In this document: positions 7,749-14,344 of the stretch, piece by piece
Numbering within the stretch: the stretch's first letter is position 1
Layout of the letters: the number at the start of each line of letters is the position of its first letter
Origin: UBA9337 sp038331135
Lineage (GTDB): Bacteria; Patescibacteriota; Minisyncoccia; Moranbacterales; UBA9337
Direction of reading: 5' to 3'
NCBI GenBank assembly: GCA_038331135.1
Contig: JBBQOS010000020.1
Span: 1 to 17,632 of the forward strand
Length of the DNA stretch: 17,632 nucleotides
Made by a program: the position numbers and the translations under genes
The notes under the pieces: generated by a model
Told to the model about the DNA's origin: nothing
The model's input: the letters and a program-made list of their open reading frames with translations, nothing else
Database searches by the model: none

Positions 7749-7777
7749 TTGGCAAGTTTTTTTTGAGGTGTTATAAT
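7749..7777 (+). promoter_or_regulatory. Sigma-70 type promoter of the GIY-YIG gene
   Basis: TTGGCA (7749-7754), a 17-nt spacer, and TATAAT (7772-7777). The expected transcript start is near 7784. The ATG at 7776 overlaps the -10 box and cannot be on this transcript, which supports the ATG at 7812 as the gene start. Confidence 0.8.
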
Positions 7778-7811
7778 GAATGGAGTTAGAAAAAAATTTG
7801 AAATAAAAAAT

Positions 7812-8048
7812 ATGTATTATGTTTATATGCTCAGTTGTGCAGATAAAACTTTGTATACAGGCATTACTACCGATTTAAAAAGAAGAATAGTAGAGCATAA
7901 TAATTCTAAGTTGGGCGCTAGATATACTAGGACACGTCGGCCAGTATTTTTGGCATGGTCTAAAAAATTAAAAAACAGATCCGCCGCCCTAAAAGAAGAA
8001 GCTCAGATTAAAAAGCTGACAAGAATTCAAAAGTTAAAATTAATTTAA
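7812..8048 (+). CDS. GIY-YIG domain protein, UPF0213/YhbQ-type
   Basis: A 78-aa single-domain member of the GIY-YIG nuclease superfamily. It starts M-Y-Y-V-Y-M-L-S-C, followed by L-Y-T-G-I-T-T-D-L-x-R-R-I-x-E-H-N and then A-L-K-E-E-A-Q-I-K-K-L, whose Glu is the expected metal-binding residue. Length and motif order match the stand-alone YhbQ/UPF0213 group, whose members are small DNA-nicking or repair-related nucleases with poorly defined roles. The start at 7812 is chosen because an upstream in-frame ATG (7776) lies inside the promoter -10 box and because the family begins at Y-Y-V-Y. The gene has its own promoter and ends 20 nt before the secD promoter. Confidence 0.88.
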   Translation: MYYVYMLSCADKTLYTGITTDLKRRIVEHNNSKLGARYTRTRRPVFLAWSKKLKNRSAALKEEAQIKKLTRIQKLKLI

Positions 8049-8067
8049 AGACTGAATTCGGCAAATA

Positions 8068-8096
8068 TTGCCAATTTTTAAAATATAAACTATAAT
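8068..8096 (+). promoter_or_regulatory. Sigma-70 type promoter of secDF, predicting a leaderless secD mRNA
   Basis: TTGCCA (8068-8073), a 17-nt spacer, and TATAAT (8091-8096). A start 7 nt after the -10 box falls at 8103-8104, the A of the secD ATG. No Shine-Dalgarno is present. Confidence 0.78.
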
Positions 8097-8103
8097 CGGG
8101 GAT

Positions 8104-9810
8104 ATGAGTATTCAAAGCAAAATCAGACTAAACTTTGCCTTGGTTGTTTTAATGGCTTTAGTTTCAATCATCGTGGCTTATCCAAAGACGGTTAAATTTA
8201 TACCGCCGGTTTTTAATTTTGTCGATCAGGCAAAAATTAATTTAGGGTTAGATTTGCAAGGAGGCTATAGATTGGAATATGAAGTTGATACTTCCAAAAT
8301 AGCTGAAGATAAAAAAGAAGATGCAGTGCAGGCTGCGAAAGATGTGTTGGAAAGAAAAGTAAATACTACCGGAACAAGCGAGGCTTTAATTCAAACTGTG
8401 GCTGGAACTCCTCCTCGAATAATTATTGAATATCCGGGAGCTAAAAGTGCCGAAGATTTGAAAAGCTTAATAAAAGAAACTCCTTTCTTGGAATTTAAAG
8501 AAGAAAAAAATGAAGAAGAGCAAAAAGCGGAGATCGCAAAATTTAATAAAATGCTTGCGCCAAACAATGAGACTTCTAAAAAATCAGCCGTTGAAAATTT
8601 GCAGAAAGTGAAAGACGGCGGTAACTTTGATGAATTGGCCAAAGAATTTAATCAAGACCCTGGCTCAAAAGACACCAATGGAGTTTTGGATTTTATAAAA
8701 AAAGGTCAATTTGTGCCTCAATTTGATGAAATTTTGTTTAATGGTAATTTGAAAAATGGAGAATTTTATTCTGAGCTAGTAGAGACTGATTTTGGCTGGC
8801 ACATTATTAGAAAGTTAGAAGAAAAAGGAGAAGGAGATAATAAAGAAATAAAAGCTCAACATATTTTATTTTCCAAGCAAACAGCTGAGATGTATCGTGA
8901 ATATTGGATTTATAAAGAAACTGAGCTAACTGGAAAAAATTTAAAAGATACCGCCGTTATCTTTACTGACCAAGGACTATCAGAACCTCAAGTACAATTA
9001 AAATTTGACGACGAAGGTGCAAAGCTTTTTGCTGAAATTACTAAGCGAAATATGGGCAAGAGTGTAGCAATTTATTTGGATGGTGAAGTAATCAGTGCGC
9101 CCACGGTTCAAGCTGAAATTACTGGAGGAGAAGCCGTCATCACTGGGAAATTTACTGTCGATGAAGCTAAAGAATTAAAAAGGAGATTAAATGAAGGAGC
9201 TCTTCCTGTGCCAATAAAATTAGTTTCCCAACAAAGCGTGGGAGCTTCATTGGGTAAAATTTCCTTAGAAAAAAGCTTGAAAGCTGGAGTGGCGGGACTG
9301 GCAATTGTGGCGATCTTTATGATTTTATATTATAGATTTTTTGGATTTATTGCTATCATTGCTTTGTTTATCTATTCAGCTATGATGATCTCAGTTTTTA
9401 AACTTTCTGGCGTTGCATCGGATTGGCCGATTACTTTGACGCTTTCTGGAATTGCTGGATTTATTCTTTCAATTGGAATGGCAGTAGATGCCAATGTTTT
9501 GATTTTTGAAAGAATTAAAGAAGAATTGCACGGAGGTCGCAGTTTGGAAAGTGCTATCACCGAAGGATTTAGAAGAGCTTGGCCAAGTATCAGGGATGGA
9601 AATTATTCAACAATCTTAACTTCTATGATTCTTATTTGGATGGGCACGGGCTTTGTTAAGGGTTTTGCTGTGATATTGACTATAGGAGTTGTGCTATCTA
9701 TGTTTACAGCTATTGTTTTGGTTAGAATAATTTTACAGTTTGTAGTAGGGGATTGGATATCTAATAGACTTTGGCTGGTAATAAGAGCCCGTTTGAAATC
9801 TCAACGCTAA
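8104..9810 (+). CDS. secD: Protein translocase subunit SecD with an embedded parvulin-like domain
   Basis: A 568-aa SecD, the membrane motor that uses the proton gradient to help pull proteins out through SecYEG. Residues ~10-30 are membrane segment 1. G-L-D-L-Q-G-G-Y follows, then the P1 head starting before T-P-F-L-E-F. The P1 base resumes at L-T-G-K-N-L-K, with I-Y-L-D-G-x-V-I-S-A-P. Five C-terminal membrane segments (~388-560) include G-M-A-V-D-A-N-V-L-I-F-E-R-I-K-E-E-L. Unusually, residues ~140-265 are a parvulin (PpiC) prolyl isomerase-like insert: G-N-F-D-E-L-A-K-E-F-N-Q-D-P-G-S, then G-Q-F-V-P-Q-F-D-E-I-L-F, then F-G-W-H (H233) -I-I. The strand I-K-A-Q-H (H253) -I-L-F, normally first in parvulins, comes last. 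It is cotranscribed with secF, 34 nt downstream. Confidence 0.95.
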   Translation: MSIQSKIRLNFALVVLMALVSIIVAYPKTVKFIPPVFNFVDQAKINLGLDLQGGYRLEYEVDTSKIAEDKKEDAVQAAKDVLERKVNTTGTSEALIQTVAGTPPRIIIEYPGAKSAEDLKSLIKETPFLEFKEEKNEEEQKAEIAKFNKMLAPNNETSKKSAVENLQKVKDGGNFDELAKEFNQDPGSKDTNGVLDFIKKGQFVPQFDEILFNGNLKNGEFYSELVETDFGWHIIRKLEEKGEGDNKEIKAQHILFSKQTAEMYREYWIYKETELTGKNLKDTAVIFTDQGLSEPQVQLKFDDEGAKLFAEITKRNMGKSVAIYLDGEVISAPTVQAEITGGEAVITGKFTVDEAKELKRRLNEGALPVPIKLVSQQSVGASLGKISLEKSLKAGVAGLAIVAIFMILYYRFFGFIAIIALFIYSAMMISVFKLSGVASDWPITLTLSGIAGFILSIGMAVDANVLIFERIKEELHGGRSLESAITEGFRRAWPSIRDGNYSTILTSMILIWMGTGFVKGFAVILTIGVVLSMFTAIVLVRIILQFVVGDWISNRLWLVIRARLKSQR

Positions 9811-9844
9811 AAGCATATATACTAAAAGAATAATTTTAAATTAA

Positions 9845-10807
9845 ATGATGAACATAATTGAAAAAAGAAAATACGCCTATTTTTTTTCTGGCATACTAAC
9901 TGTATTAAGTATTTTATTTTTATCTCTTTGGGGATTAAAATTGGGTATAGATTTTAAGGGTGGAACATTGATGGAGGTTCAATTTTCCAAAAAAGAAGTT
10001 CCGCAAGAGGATGTTGCAAAAGAAAAAGCTTCCGAGGCGAATATCGAATTTAAATTACCTACCCGAGAAGAAATTCAAGATAAATTAAAAGATTTAGGAT
10101 TAGTGAGCTTAAACATCCAAGATTCTCAAAATGGACTGATTACTTTGAGATATGAGGGATCAGATGAAGATCTTAATGAAAAAGTAACCAAAAAACTTGA
10201 TGAATTTAATAGCAAAGTTGATTTACTCAGAGTTGATTTTATTGGCGCTTCTGTTTCTCAACAATTAAAACAGAATGCTGTTATAGCGCTCATTTTGGCG
10301 GTTATCGGAATTGCTCTATATATTGCTTGGTCATTTCGAAAAATTTCTTACCCAATGGCCTCTTGGCAGTATGGGATATGCGCTGTTATTGCCCTAGCTC
10401 ATGATATTATTATAACGCTAGGAATATTTTCAGTTTTAGGAAAATTCTTTGACATTGAGGTGGACGCTTCTTTTATCGCAGCTCTTTTGACAATTTTGGG
10501 TTATTCAATAAACGATACTATCGTTGTTTATGACAGAATAAGAGAAAATCTGACGAAATCAAGCCGTAAGGAAAATTTTGAGGTTATTGTAAATAAATCC
10601 ATCATAGAAACGATGGCACGCTCAATTAACACGGTGATGACTGTGATAATTGTGCTTATAACCATTGTTCTGTTTGGTGGAGACTCCATTAAATACTTTT
10701 CTTTAGCTATTTTGATCGGTGTAAGTTTTGGAGCATATTCGTCAGTCTTCGTGGCCTCTGCGTTATTGGTAAGTAATTACAACATTGAATTTAAAAATAA
10801 AAGTTGA
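9845..10807 (+). CDS. secF: Protein translocase subunit SecF
   Basis: A 320-aa partner of SecD in the SecDF proton-driven export complex. The first membrane segment (~10-30) is followed by L-G-I-D-F-K-G-G-T-L-M-E-V, the family's signature. A periplasmic P4-type domain (~45-135) precedes five C-terminal membrane segments (~138-315) that include D-A-S-F-I-A-A-L-L-T-I-L-G-Y-S-I-N-D-T-I-V-V-Y-D-R. The start is ATG-ATG at 9845/9848, without a Shine-Dalgarno. It lies 34 nt after secD and ends in a strong intrinsic terminator. SecD and SecF are separate here, as in many bacteria, rather than fused. Nothing odd was seen in the sequence. Confidence 0.96.
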   Translation: MMNIIEKRKYAYFFSGILTVLSILFLSLWGLKLGIDFKGGTLMEVQFSKKEVPQEDVAKEKASEANIEFKLPTREEIQDKLKDLGLVSLNIQDSQNGLITLRYEGSDEDLNEKVTKKLDEFNSKVDLLRVDFIGASVSQQLKQNAVIALILAVIGIALYIAWSFRKISYPMASWQYGICAVIALAHDIIITLGIFSVLGKFFDIEVDASFIAALLTILGYSINDTIVVYDRIRENLTKSSRKENFEVIVNKSIIETMARSINTVMTVIIVLITIVLFGGDSIKYFSLAILIGVSFGAYSSVFVASALLVSNYNIEFKNKS

Positions 10808-10813
10808 AAAAAT

Positions 10814-10847
10814 AAAAAACAATCCATTTAAAAAGGATTGTTTTTTT
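10814..10847 (+). terminator. Intrinsic terminator after secF
   Basis: ACAATCC (10819-10825) pairs with GGATTGT (10835-10841) around a 9-nt A/T loop. The A-tract before and the T-tract after extend the stem and would also permit reverse-strand function. Confidence 0.9.
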
Positions 10848-10882
10848 GCGGCATAATTAACTAAATTTGTTATTATAAAAAA

Positions 10883-11593
10883 ATGCAAAAAATCAACGAA
10901 GAGATAATAATAATTTCCTTGGGCGGATCATTAATCTTTCCCGAAAAAATAAATACTGACTTTATAATCAAGTTTAAAAAGGCTATAGAAGAAGAAATTT
11001 CCAATGGCTATCGTTTTGTGATTATAACTGGAGGAGGAAAAATTGCCCGAACCTATATCCAAGCAGCCCAAGCCATGGGTTGCGTTGACGACGAAGAAAA
11101 AGATTGGCTGGGAGTTCATGCTACTAGGATGAACGCTCATTTTATAAAAACAGTTTTTAAAGAGTATGCTCATCCAAGAATCAACAAAAACCCCCGCACC
11201 AAAGAAGATTTAATGGAGCATTTTGCTAGTGGTGAAAAAGTTATGATGGCGGCTGGGTGGAGACCTGGTTGGTCAACTGATTATGTAGCCACAATTCTGG
11301 CTGAAAGATTCAAAGCTAAAAAAATTATTAATCTTTCCAATATTACTTATTTATGTGACAAAGATCCTAATAAGTTTCCCGATGCTAAAAAAATAAAAGA
11401 AATAACCTGGGAAGAATTTAGAAAGATAGTCGGGGATACGTGGGATCCGGGAATGAGCGCACCATTTGATCCAATTGCTTCAAAATTAGCCCAAGAAAAT
11501 AATTTAGAAGTAGCGATTATCGGTGGAGACAATTTGGATAACATGAAAAAATATATTAGGGGAGAAGAATTTGAGGGCAGCGTTATCGGGTAG
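10883..11593 (+). CDS. pyrH: UMP kinase, archaeal-like type (amino-acid kinase fold)
   Basis: A 236-aa amino-acid kinase family protein, probably converting UMP to UDP in pyrimidine nucleotide synthesis in the cytoplasm. It begins I-I-I-S-L-G-G-S-L. It then has I-T-G-G-G-K-I-A-R-T-Y-I-Q-A-A, D-W-L-G-V-H-A-T-R-M-N-A-H, a P-G-W-S-T-D-Y-V-A-T-I-L-A-E loop, and D-K-D-P-x-K-F-P-D-A. The G-x-x-x-T-R-x-N-A and P-G-x-x-T-D-x-V-A patterns match the archaeal-type UMP kinase rather than the usual bacterial PyrH, which has L-S-G-E-A-L near the start. No other UMP kinase is in the window. A TATTAT (10871-10876) lies 6 nt before the ATG, so the gene may be leaderless. The kinase family call is firm; the exact substrate is less so. 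Confidence 0.85.
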   Translation: MQKINEEIIIISLGGSLIFPEKINTDFIIKFKKAIEEEISNGYRFVIITGGGKIARTYIQAAQAMGCVDDEEKDWLGVHATRMNAHFIKTVFKEYAHPRINKNPRTKEDLMEHFASGEKVMMAAGWRPGWSTDYVATILAERFKAKKIINLSNITYLCDKDPNKFPDAKKIKEITWEEFRKIVGDTWDPGMSAPFDPIASKLAQENNLEVAIIGGDNLDNMKKYIRGEEFEGSVIG

Positions 11594-11600
11594 TGTAAAA

Positions 11601-11696
11601 CATGGAGCACAAGACATAGAGCACTGAACATGAAAGTAGCATTAAGACATAGATCATACAGCATAAGACATGGAGCATGGAGCATATAGCATTGAA
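11601..11696. repeat. Degenerate heptanucleotide tandem repeat, consensus CATNNAG
   Basis: About 13 consecutive units of 7 nt read CATGGAG, CACAAGA, CATAGAG, CACTGAA, CATGAAA, (GTAG), CATTAAGA (8 nt), CATAGAT, CATACAG, CATAAGA, CATGGAG, CATGGAG, CATATAG, CATTGAA. The array lies between the pyrH stop and the shared terminator. The period is not a multiple of 3 and the array is outside genes, so it is not a protein repeat. It resembles in style the short tandem heptamers known from cyanobacteria. Confidence 0.85.
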
Positions 11697-11701
11697 TAAA
11701 T

Positions 11702-11740
11702 AAAAAATCCCAGCAAGAACCTTAAGTTCTGCTGGGTTTT
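11702..11740. terminator. Bidirectional intrinsic terminator between convergent genes
   Basis: CCCAGC-a-AGAAC (11709-11720) pairs with GTTCT-GCTGGG (11726-11736) around the loop CTTAA. A-tracts precede and T-tracts follow, so it can stop both pyrH (+) and the minus-strand pair. Confidence 0.88.
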
Positions 11741-11745
11741 ATCTC

Positions 11746-12246
11746 CTAATTTTTGAGAATTCTGTTCATTTCTGACAGAATATCTCTTAATAACATCAGT
11801 TTTTTGATATTTTCATAAAATAACTGAATTTTCTTATTAAAGGACCCTTCAGAAATTCCAGATATTTTTCCTTTACAAGGGTAAATTGTCAATAATTGTA
11901 TTTCTTTGGGGTTGTGTATTTTATTTCCGTCATCAGTTTTTGTGATAATATAAGGAAATAAAAAAAAGCAAAAAGATTCAACTCCTTTTTTGGTTGGAGG
12001 GAGACCGGCGACTACTAATTGAGGATAAGTGTGATTTTCGTTTTTGACTGTGGCTAGAAATAAGCCAGCTTCTTCTATTATGCTAGCGAACTCTCTCAAA
12101 ATATTTTTAGCTTTTACACTCACAATTAAATCACCTCCCTTTGAAGTATCTAAAAAGTTTAAATTAGAAAGAGCTTCTTTGCAATATTTACTGCTTTTTA
12201 ATACTAAACCCAAATGATTTTTTGTCAAGCTCTTTGACTTCTTCAA
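11746..12246 (-). CDS. Hypothetical protein overlapping the nuclease gene
   Basis: Up to 166 aa; not recognised. The open frame begins with a TTG at 12246 and overlaps the upstream nuclease gene by 59 nt. Other TTG codons at 12228 and 12213 are possible starts, and no ATG exists near the 5' end. The body looks like a compact mixed alpha/beta domain: G-G-D-L-I-V-S-V-K-A-K-N-I-L-R-E-F, a hydrophobic strand C-F-F-L-F-P-Y-I-I, and a helical C-terminus L-F-Y-E-N-I-K-K-L-M-L-L-R-D-I-L. There is no signal peptide or membrane segment. The same-strand overlap implies translational coupling to the nuclease and a shared terminator, so it may be an accessory of the nuclease. That is inference. Confidence 0.6.
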   Translation of the reverse strand: MKKSKSLTKNHLGLVLKSSKYCKEALSNLNFLDTSKGGDLIVSVKAKNILREFASIIEEAGLFLATVKNENHTYPQLVVAGLPPTKKGVESFCFFLFPYIITKTDDGNKIHNPKEIQLLTIYPCKGKISGISEGSFNKKIQLFYENIKKLMLLRDILSEMNRILKN

Positions 12247-13300
12247 TTTTATTTTTAATCGGGATATTCAGCGTAGTAATAACATTTTTTAAAGCAGTTG
12301 CGCTCACTTTATTTACAGCCTCCCATTTTCCCAAAGGCTCCAAAATTTCTTTTAATTTAGCTTCATTATATTTATAAGTCTTTCGTAAGGTACGAGCAAC
12401 GATTCCATCTTCACAAAAAACTCTTTCTACGCCTTCTTGGTCCATATATTTAGCTACAACGTCCTGTAATTGTGCAATTTTGGTGCGAATATGTTTAGCC
12501 TCATCTTTGACAGCAATATATTGGGCAATCGCTTTATTTACCTCATCAGTATCAATTTTTCTTTCTTCTTTAAATTTATGACGCCACATCGGACATTTGT
12601 TTTGAAAATCACACCAATCGCAAAGAGGATTAATAACTGGTTCAAATTCATTTTCTTCAATTTTTTCAATTACTTCTAAAAACTTATTTTCTATATTTTT
12701 TAAATCTTCCTCAGTGCGCGTGGAAGTCAGTTTGGCGCCGTGTTTTACGAAATACAAACTAACTTTTAGTTTGTCTAAATTTTTTCTTTCTTCGGGATAT
12801 CTATCCAAAAAAGCCTGCAGATAAATAGTTAATTGCACGTCATTGTCTACTTTTTCCTGAGAGGGCATCTTTTTGGCTGTTTTATAATCAATAATCTCAT
12901 AACCATCTTCAGTCCTATCGATTCTATCCACAATACCATTTACGACATGATCACCTAACTTTATCTGAAAAGAGCTTTCCAGAGCCACAATATTTATTTT
13001 GGCAATATCATTATCGTTATAGTAACGGCGGATAATTTCTACTCCCTGAGAAAAAGCCGCTCGCTCCTCAAGTTCATCAGTAAACACATCCTCGTTCCAA
13101 TTTTTAGAAAAATGATCCAAAGCCTGCTCCATGCTGGGAGCAAGAATAGCCGGGGTGTGAATAAAATTCAACGTCGAGTGAATTAAAGTTCCAAAAACAG
13201 CCTCTTTGGATTTGATCGTTCTGATTTTATCGATATATTGAAATTTGTATTTAAGTGGACAAATTTGGTAAGAATTTAGAGCAGAATATGAAATTCTCAT
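12188..13300 (-). CDS. PD-(D/E)XK (RecB/Cas4-like) nuclease with an Fe-S cysteine set
   Basis: A 370-aa DNA nuclease of the RecB/AddB/Cas4-like superfamily. It begins S-Y-S-A-L-N-S-Y-Q-I-C (C14) -P-L, then F-G-T-L-I-H-S-T-L-N (motif I His), V-D-R-I-D (motif II Asp) and E-I-I-D-Y-K-T-A-K (the D-x-K core). Q-L-T-I-Y-L-Q-A-F follows. C-D-W-C-x-x-x-x-x-C near residue 230 completes a four-cysteine cluster with C14, as in Fe-S nucleases of this group. After ~245 a charged, coiled-coil-like extension of ~125 residues is not part of the nuclease core. It likely acts in recombination or repair; no helicase is beside it. A minus-strand promoter and a ~34-nt leader lie upstream; no Shine-Dalgarno is seen. 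Confidence 0.9.
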   Translation of the reverse strand: MRISYSALNSYQICPLKYKFQYIDKIRTIKSKEAVFGTLIHSTLNFIHTPAILAPSMEQALDHFSKNWNEDVFTDELEERAAFSQGVEIIRRYYNDNDIAKINIVALESSFQIKLGDHVVNGIVDRIDRTEDGYEIIDYKTAKKMPSQEKVDNDVQLTIYLQAFLDRYPEERKNLDKLKVSLYFVKHGAKLTSTRTEEDLKNIENKFLEVIEKIEENEFEPVINPLCDWCDFQNKCPMWRHKFKEERKIDTDEVNKAIAQYIAVKDEAKHIRTKIAQLQDVVAKYMDQEGVERVFCEDGIVARTLRKTYKYNEAKLKEILEPLGKWEAVNKVSATALKNVITTLNIPIKNKIEEVKELDKKSFGFSIKKQ

Positions 13301-13340
13301 AAGGGTAAAAATAGGTTTAGAAAGATTATTGATTTAAATA

Positions 13341-13369
13341 ATTATAACAGCTTTTGAATAAATTTTCAA
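13341..13369 (-). promoter_or_regulatory. Sigma-70 type promoter of the minus-strand nuclease gene
   Basis: Read on the minus strand: TTGAAA (13369-13364), a 17-nt spacer, and TATAAT (13346-13341). The start is expected near 13334, ~34 nt before the ATG at 13300. Confidence 0.7.
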
Positions 13370-13514
13370 TTTTAAATCTATAATTTTAATTAAGATATAA
13401 GTGTTCAAAAATAAAAAACTTTTTTTACTTGCTTTTTTAAATAAAGAATGTAAGCTAATAAAGACTTTTGTTTTTATTAAATTAATAAAAATCAAACGTG
13501 AGGAGATGAAAAAT

Positions 13515-13757
13515 ATGAGCTTAAATGAAGACCCTAAATTAACAGTAAAAATGCTACAGGAGGGCAATTTGTGTATTCCCGATGCTCAGAAAAAAATCAA
13601 AGATTTGATTTCTGAGGTTTCTTCGGGAATATATACTTTTGAGCAGATGGGCTTGAATGACGAAATTGATCTCCAAGAATTGCTAGCTAAGGCAAAAGGA
13701 TTTAAACATAAGAAGAACAATCATGTCATCTCAAACTTTACAAAGGAGCACACATGA
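13515..13757 (+). CDS. Small hypothetical protein, first gene of a two-gene unit
   Basis: An 80-aa soluble protein, not recognised. The open frame extends upstream to 13401, but the start at 13515 is preferred: a clear AGGAG (13501-13505) sits 9 nt before it, and the upstream part is Lys/Phe-rich and unlike a protein start. The ATG at 13506 abuts the AGGAG directly and is less likely. The sequence is mostly helical, with a mid segment D-L-I-S-E-V-S-S-G-I-Y-T-F-E-Q-M-G-L and a basic end. Its stop overlaps the next gene by 4 nt (ATGA), so the two are translationally coupled. The gene probably acts with the CHC2-like protein. No promoter was identified with confidence. Confidence 0.65.
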   Translation: MSLNEDPKLTVKMLQEGNLCIPDAQKKIKDLISEVSSGIYTFEQMGLNDEIDLQELLAKAKGFKHKKNNHVISNFTKEHT

Positions 13758-14134
13758 AAAGAAAGACCAAATCAAATAATCGGGATTTCCGAAAATGGGT
13801 AGAAACATTAAGACGGTCTTTGAAAAATATAAAGACAATTAGCAAAATTTTCAAAGTACACTATGTGTATGAAAATGGGGAAATCAGTGTAAACTGCCCA
13901 GAAATGCTAGGAGAAAAATCAGTGCTAAATATAAACAAGGGCACGTTTTGCTGTGGTTGTGGCTATAGGGGGAAAAGTGATGTTTTCGCTTTCCTGATGC
14001 ATTTGGATAATTTGACATTTGGCAGAGTGCTACATAGCCTGTCTGAATCTATTCAGTACATGACCCCCCAGCAAGGCAGAGAACAAAGTTCTCAACGCTT
14101 AAGAAGAAAACATTCGAGAGAATCCGAATTTTAA
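13754..14134 (+). CDS. Stand-alone degenerate CHC2 (primase-type) zinc-finger protein
   Basis: A 126-aa protein with a basic N-terminus, a zinc-finger-like core (~44-95) and a very polar, Arg/Ser-rich tail. The core matches the zinc-binding domain of DnaG-type primases: V-N-C-P (C48), V-L-N-I, G-T-F-C-C-G-C-G (C66, C69) -Y-R-G-K-S-D-V-F-A-F-L, then L-T-F-G-R-V-L-H-S-L, equivalent to the family's s-F-x-e-A-l-x-x-L. The ligand His of C-x-x-H is replaced by Met51. No TOPRIM catalytic domain follows, so it cannot be a primase alone. It has a strong AAAGGAG (13742-13748) 5 nt before ATG and a 4-nt overlap with the upstream gene. It may bind single-stranded DNA or act as a replication/repair regulator. 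It could derive from a phage or plasmid; that is inference. Confidence 0.75.
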   Translation: MKRKTKSNNRDFRKWVETLRRSLKNIKTISKIFKVHYVYENGEISVNCPEMLGEKSVLNINKGTFCCGCGYRGKSDVFAFLMHLDNLTFGRVLHSLSESIQYMTPQQGREQSSQRLRRKHSRESEF

Positions 14135-14142
14135 GCAATCAA

Positions 14143-14178
14143 CACCGCATTTGTCCAAGACAAATGCGGTGCTTTTTT
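14143..14178 (+). terminator. Strong intrinsic terminator after the CHC2-like gene
   Basis: A perfect 13-bp stem, CACCGCATTTGTC / GACAAATGCGGTG (14143-14155, 14159-14171), with a 3-nt loop, followed by a run of seven T. Confidence 0.95.
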
Positions 14179-14182
14179 TAAA

Positions 14183-14212
14183 TTAGCCAAAAATGTTATT
14201 TTAAGCTATAAT
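14183..14212 (+). promoter_or_regulatory. Candidate promoter upstream of the rlmN leader/ncRNA
   Basis: TTAGCC (14183-14188), an 18-nt spacer, and a perfect TATAAT (14207-14212). The start is predicted at ~14219, the first base of GGAAAAGC, which can pair with the end of the candidate RNA. Confidence 0.55.
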
Positions 14213-14218
14213 CTAATT

Positions 14219-14344
14219 GGAAAAGCTTTCAGAATAGATGAGCGAAAAATTGAAACCCACCTGGAGTTCAGGGAAAAAATTTATTTTTTCCGATACTTTT
14301 TTCAAAGGGATTCACACGCTTGTCTTGCATTGAGGGCTTTTTCC
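14219..14344 (+). ncRNA. Candidate structured RNA or long leader upstream of rlmN
   Basis: The interval has no gene but folds well by eye. The 5' end GGAAAAGC (14219-14226) pairs with GCTTTTTCC (14336-14344, one bulge). GATGAGCG pairs with CGCTTGTC further in. TGAA and CCC pair with GGG and TTCA (one mismatch). CCTG/CAGG forms a local hairpin, and GGAAAAAA (14272-14279) pairs with TTTTTTCC (14284-14291). It follows a candidate promoter. No known family was recognised. It is either a small RNA or the rlmN leader, and the fold was not computed. Confidence 0.35.

Noticed and set aside
7776..7811. Upstream ATG start for the GIY-YIG protein
   Set aside because: This ATG overlaps the -10 box of a consensus promoter, and the added 12 residues are not part of the family.
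11601..11696. Heptamer array as a CRISPR or as coding sequence on the minus strand
   Set aside because: Units are 7 nt without spacers. A minus-strand open frame here only reflects the lack of stops in the repeat and runs opposite pyrH.
13401..13514. N-terminal extension of the small protein at 13515
   Set aside because: The extension is Lys/Phe/Ile-rich, and a good AGGAG sits at the right distance only from the ATG at 13515.
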